Below, in pieces: positions 63,347 through 64,000 of a stretch of DNA of 64,000 bases; position 1 is the stretch's first letter; every line of letters begins with the position of its first letter. Location of the stretch: the NCBI RefSeq assembly GCF_001499855.1, contig NZ_LQIK01000023.1:310001-374000 (forward strand), read 5' to 3'. The notes below the pieces were generated by a model, which saw nothing but the letters and a program-made list of their open reading frames with translations, was not told the origin of the DNA and ran no database searches. Position numbers and translations under genes: made by a program. The stretch comes from Mycobacterium sp. GA-0227b. Lineage in GTDB: Bacteria > Actinomycetota > Actinomycetes > Mycobacteriales > Mycobacteriaceae.

Positions 63347-63913
63347 CTACTTCAGCGCTGCACCGATGAGGTCTCGGGCGCGGTCGAGCATCGAGGCGAA
63401 CGGCCCAACCGCGAAGTTGGCCTTGGCCGACTCCACGCCGGCGTGCGGATGGGTCGGCGCGATCGCCTCGGCGGCCCGCACCGCGCCCGCCATCCGTTTG
63501 AGGTCGTCGCCGTCGAGCTTGCGCTGCAGCTTGTTGAACTCCTCGTGCTCCTCGTGCTCGGCGTGCTCGACCACGTCGTCGCGGAACTTCGTCAACTCGT
63601 CGATGAACTCCTTCGATCCGAGGTCCATCTTCTCCAGCCGCGACAGGAACTCCTTGGCCTCGTGTTCCTCTTTGAGCCGTGCGTCGACGATCGAGTCTCC
63701 GTCGGCCACCTCTTTGCGGGCCCGCGGATGCACCACCATCTCCTCGGCGGTCTCGTGCACGGCGAGGAGTTGACGAAGATCGGTGAACGCCTTCTCGCGG
63801 GCTTTCGTGTCCGACGCGCCGAGCACCTCATCGAACATGTCCTTGATCAGATTGTGTTGATCGGTGAGGAACTTCACGACGTCGTCGGTGTTCTGGACGA
63901 ACGTTTCGACCAT
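63347..63913 (-). CDS. Haemerythrin-like HHE-domain protein
   Basis: 188 residues from the ATG at 63913 (GGAGG site). The HHE metal motifs are present: LTDQHNLIKDMFDEV, AVHETAEEMVVHPRA, LKEEHEAKEFL and DVVEHAEHEEHEEFNKL. Haemerythrins bind a di-iron centre and oxygen, nitric oxide or peroxide. A C-terminal extension (MAGAVRAAEAIAPTHPHAG) follows. Its neighbour in M. smegmatis is the same (between Rv2927c-like and stress genes), where it affects peroxide response. The promoter is cut by the window edge. Confidence 0.85.
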   Translation of the reverse strand: MVETFVQNTDDVVKFLTDQHNLIKDMFDEVLGASDTKAREKAFTDLRQLLAVHETAEEMVVHPRARKEVADGDSIVDARLKEEHEAKEFLSRLEKMDLGSKEFIDELTKFRDDVVEHAEHEEHEEFNKLQRKLDGDDLKRMAGAVRAAEAIAPTHPHAGVESAKANFAVGPFASMLDRARDLIGAALK

Positions 63914-64000
63914 GGCAGAAACCTCCTGCGTTTTCGCTATTGGTGTGGGCGCGGATGGGCTGTGCGCCACCTTCCGCCTACCCGGCGCAGACGGAAATTA

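Overview
The window looks like a piece of chromosome from a fast-growing mycobacterium (Mycolicibacterium-like). It is GC-rich, about two thirds G+C by eye. It carries actinobacterial or mycobacterial signature genes: an mceABCDEF operon, SepIVA, LppW, a haemophore-like exported protein, an F420-type luciferase-like oxidoreductase, a mycofactocin-type SDR and a membrane-anchored FtsY. Both flanks follow the gene order I remember from M. tuberculosis Rv2897c-Rv2927c. Species identity is inference.

Layout. (1) 1-1.9 kb: comM (cut by the window edge) and yraN, conserved core. (2) 2.0-38.7 kb: an accessory block lying between yraN and the DUF2469/rnhB genes, where M. tuberculosis carries fdhD/fdhF. 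It contains a DUF1206 membrane protein; a four-gene ferric-iron-type ABC transporter operon ending in an unusual adenylation-carrier-acyltransferase protein (2.9-9.1 kb); a small acyl-CoA operon (9.1-11.9 kb); two small exported proteins (11.9-12.6 kb); an AveC-like membrane protein coupled to a tiny membrane peptide and facing a TetR gene across a perfect 20-bp palindrome (12.7-14.4 kb); a large oxidative catabolism locus (14.4-30.1 kb) with three P450s, aldehyde dehydrogenase, two SDRs, a second AveC-like protein, a cytosolic LivK-like binding protein, a NorQ/NorD-type AAA+/VWA pair, a double-TetR regulator, a DapB-like reductase and an LLM oxidoreductase; and a six-gene mce operon with no yrbE permease genes (30.2-38.3 kb). 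(3) 38.9-64 kb: conserved housekeeping block: rnhB-lepB-rplS, lppW, rpsP-khpA-rimM-trmD, two tandem dacB2-type carboxypeptidases, an amidohydrolase, ffh, the nitrogen operon amt-glnB-glnD, ftsY, smc-acyP-osmC, mutM-rnc-DUF177, sepIVA and a haemerythrin.

How the accessory part may work. Four intergenic regions in 22.5-30.2 kb carry the same 15-bp element (consensus GAACARAAGTTAGGT with an AAC-N4-GTT core). Three of the copies lie about 40 bp upstream of a start codon. They precede the seven-gene P450/ALDH/SDR operon, norQ-like, norD-like (shared with the double TetR) and the LLM-DapB-P450 operon. This looks like one local regulon for uptake and oxidation of a hydrophobic compound, with the AAA+/VWA pair as possible enzyme-maturation factors and the LivK-like protein as a possible cytosolic sensor. 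The substrate cannot be read from sequence. This regulon is my best candidate for an undescribed system, followed by the iron-transporter/acyl-activating operon.

The housekeeping half shows a clear GlnR-type site before amt and a shared promoter-leader element before rplS and rpsP. It also has several long intergenic inverted repeats. No tRNA, rRNA, CRISPR array, insertion sequence or phage integrase was recognised.
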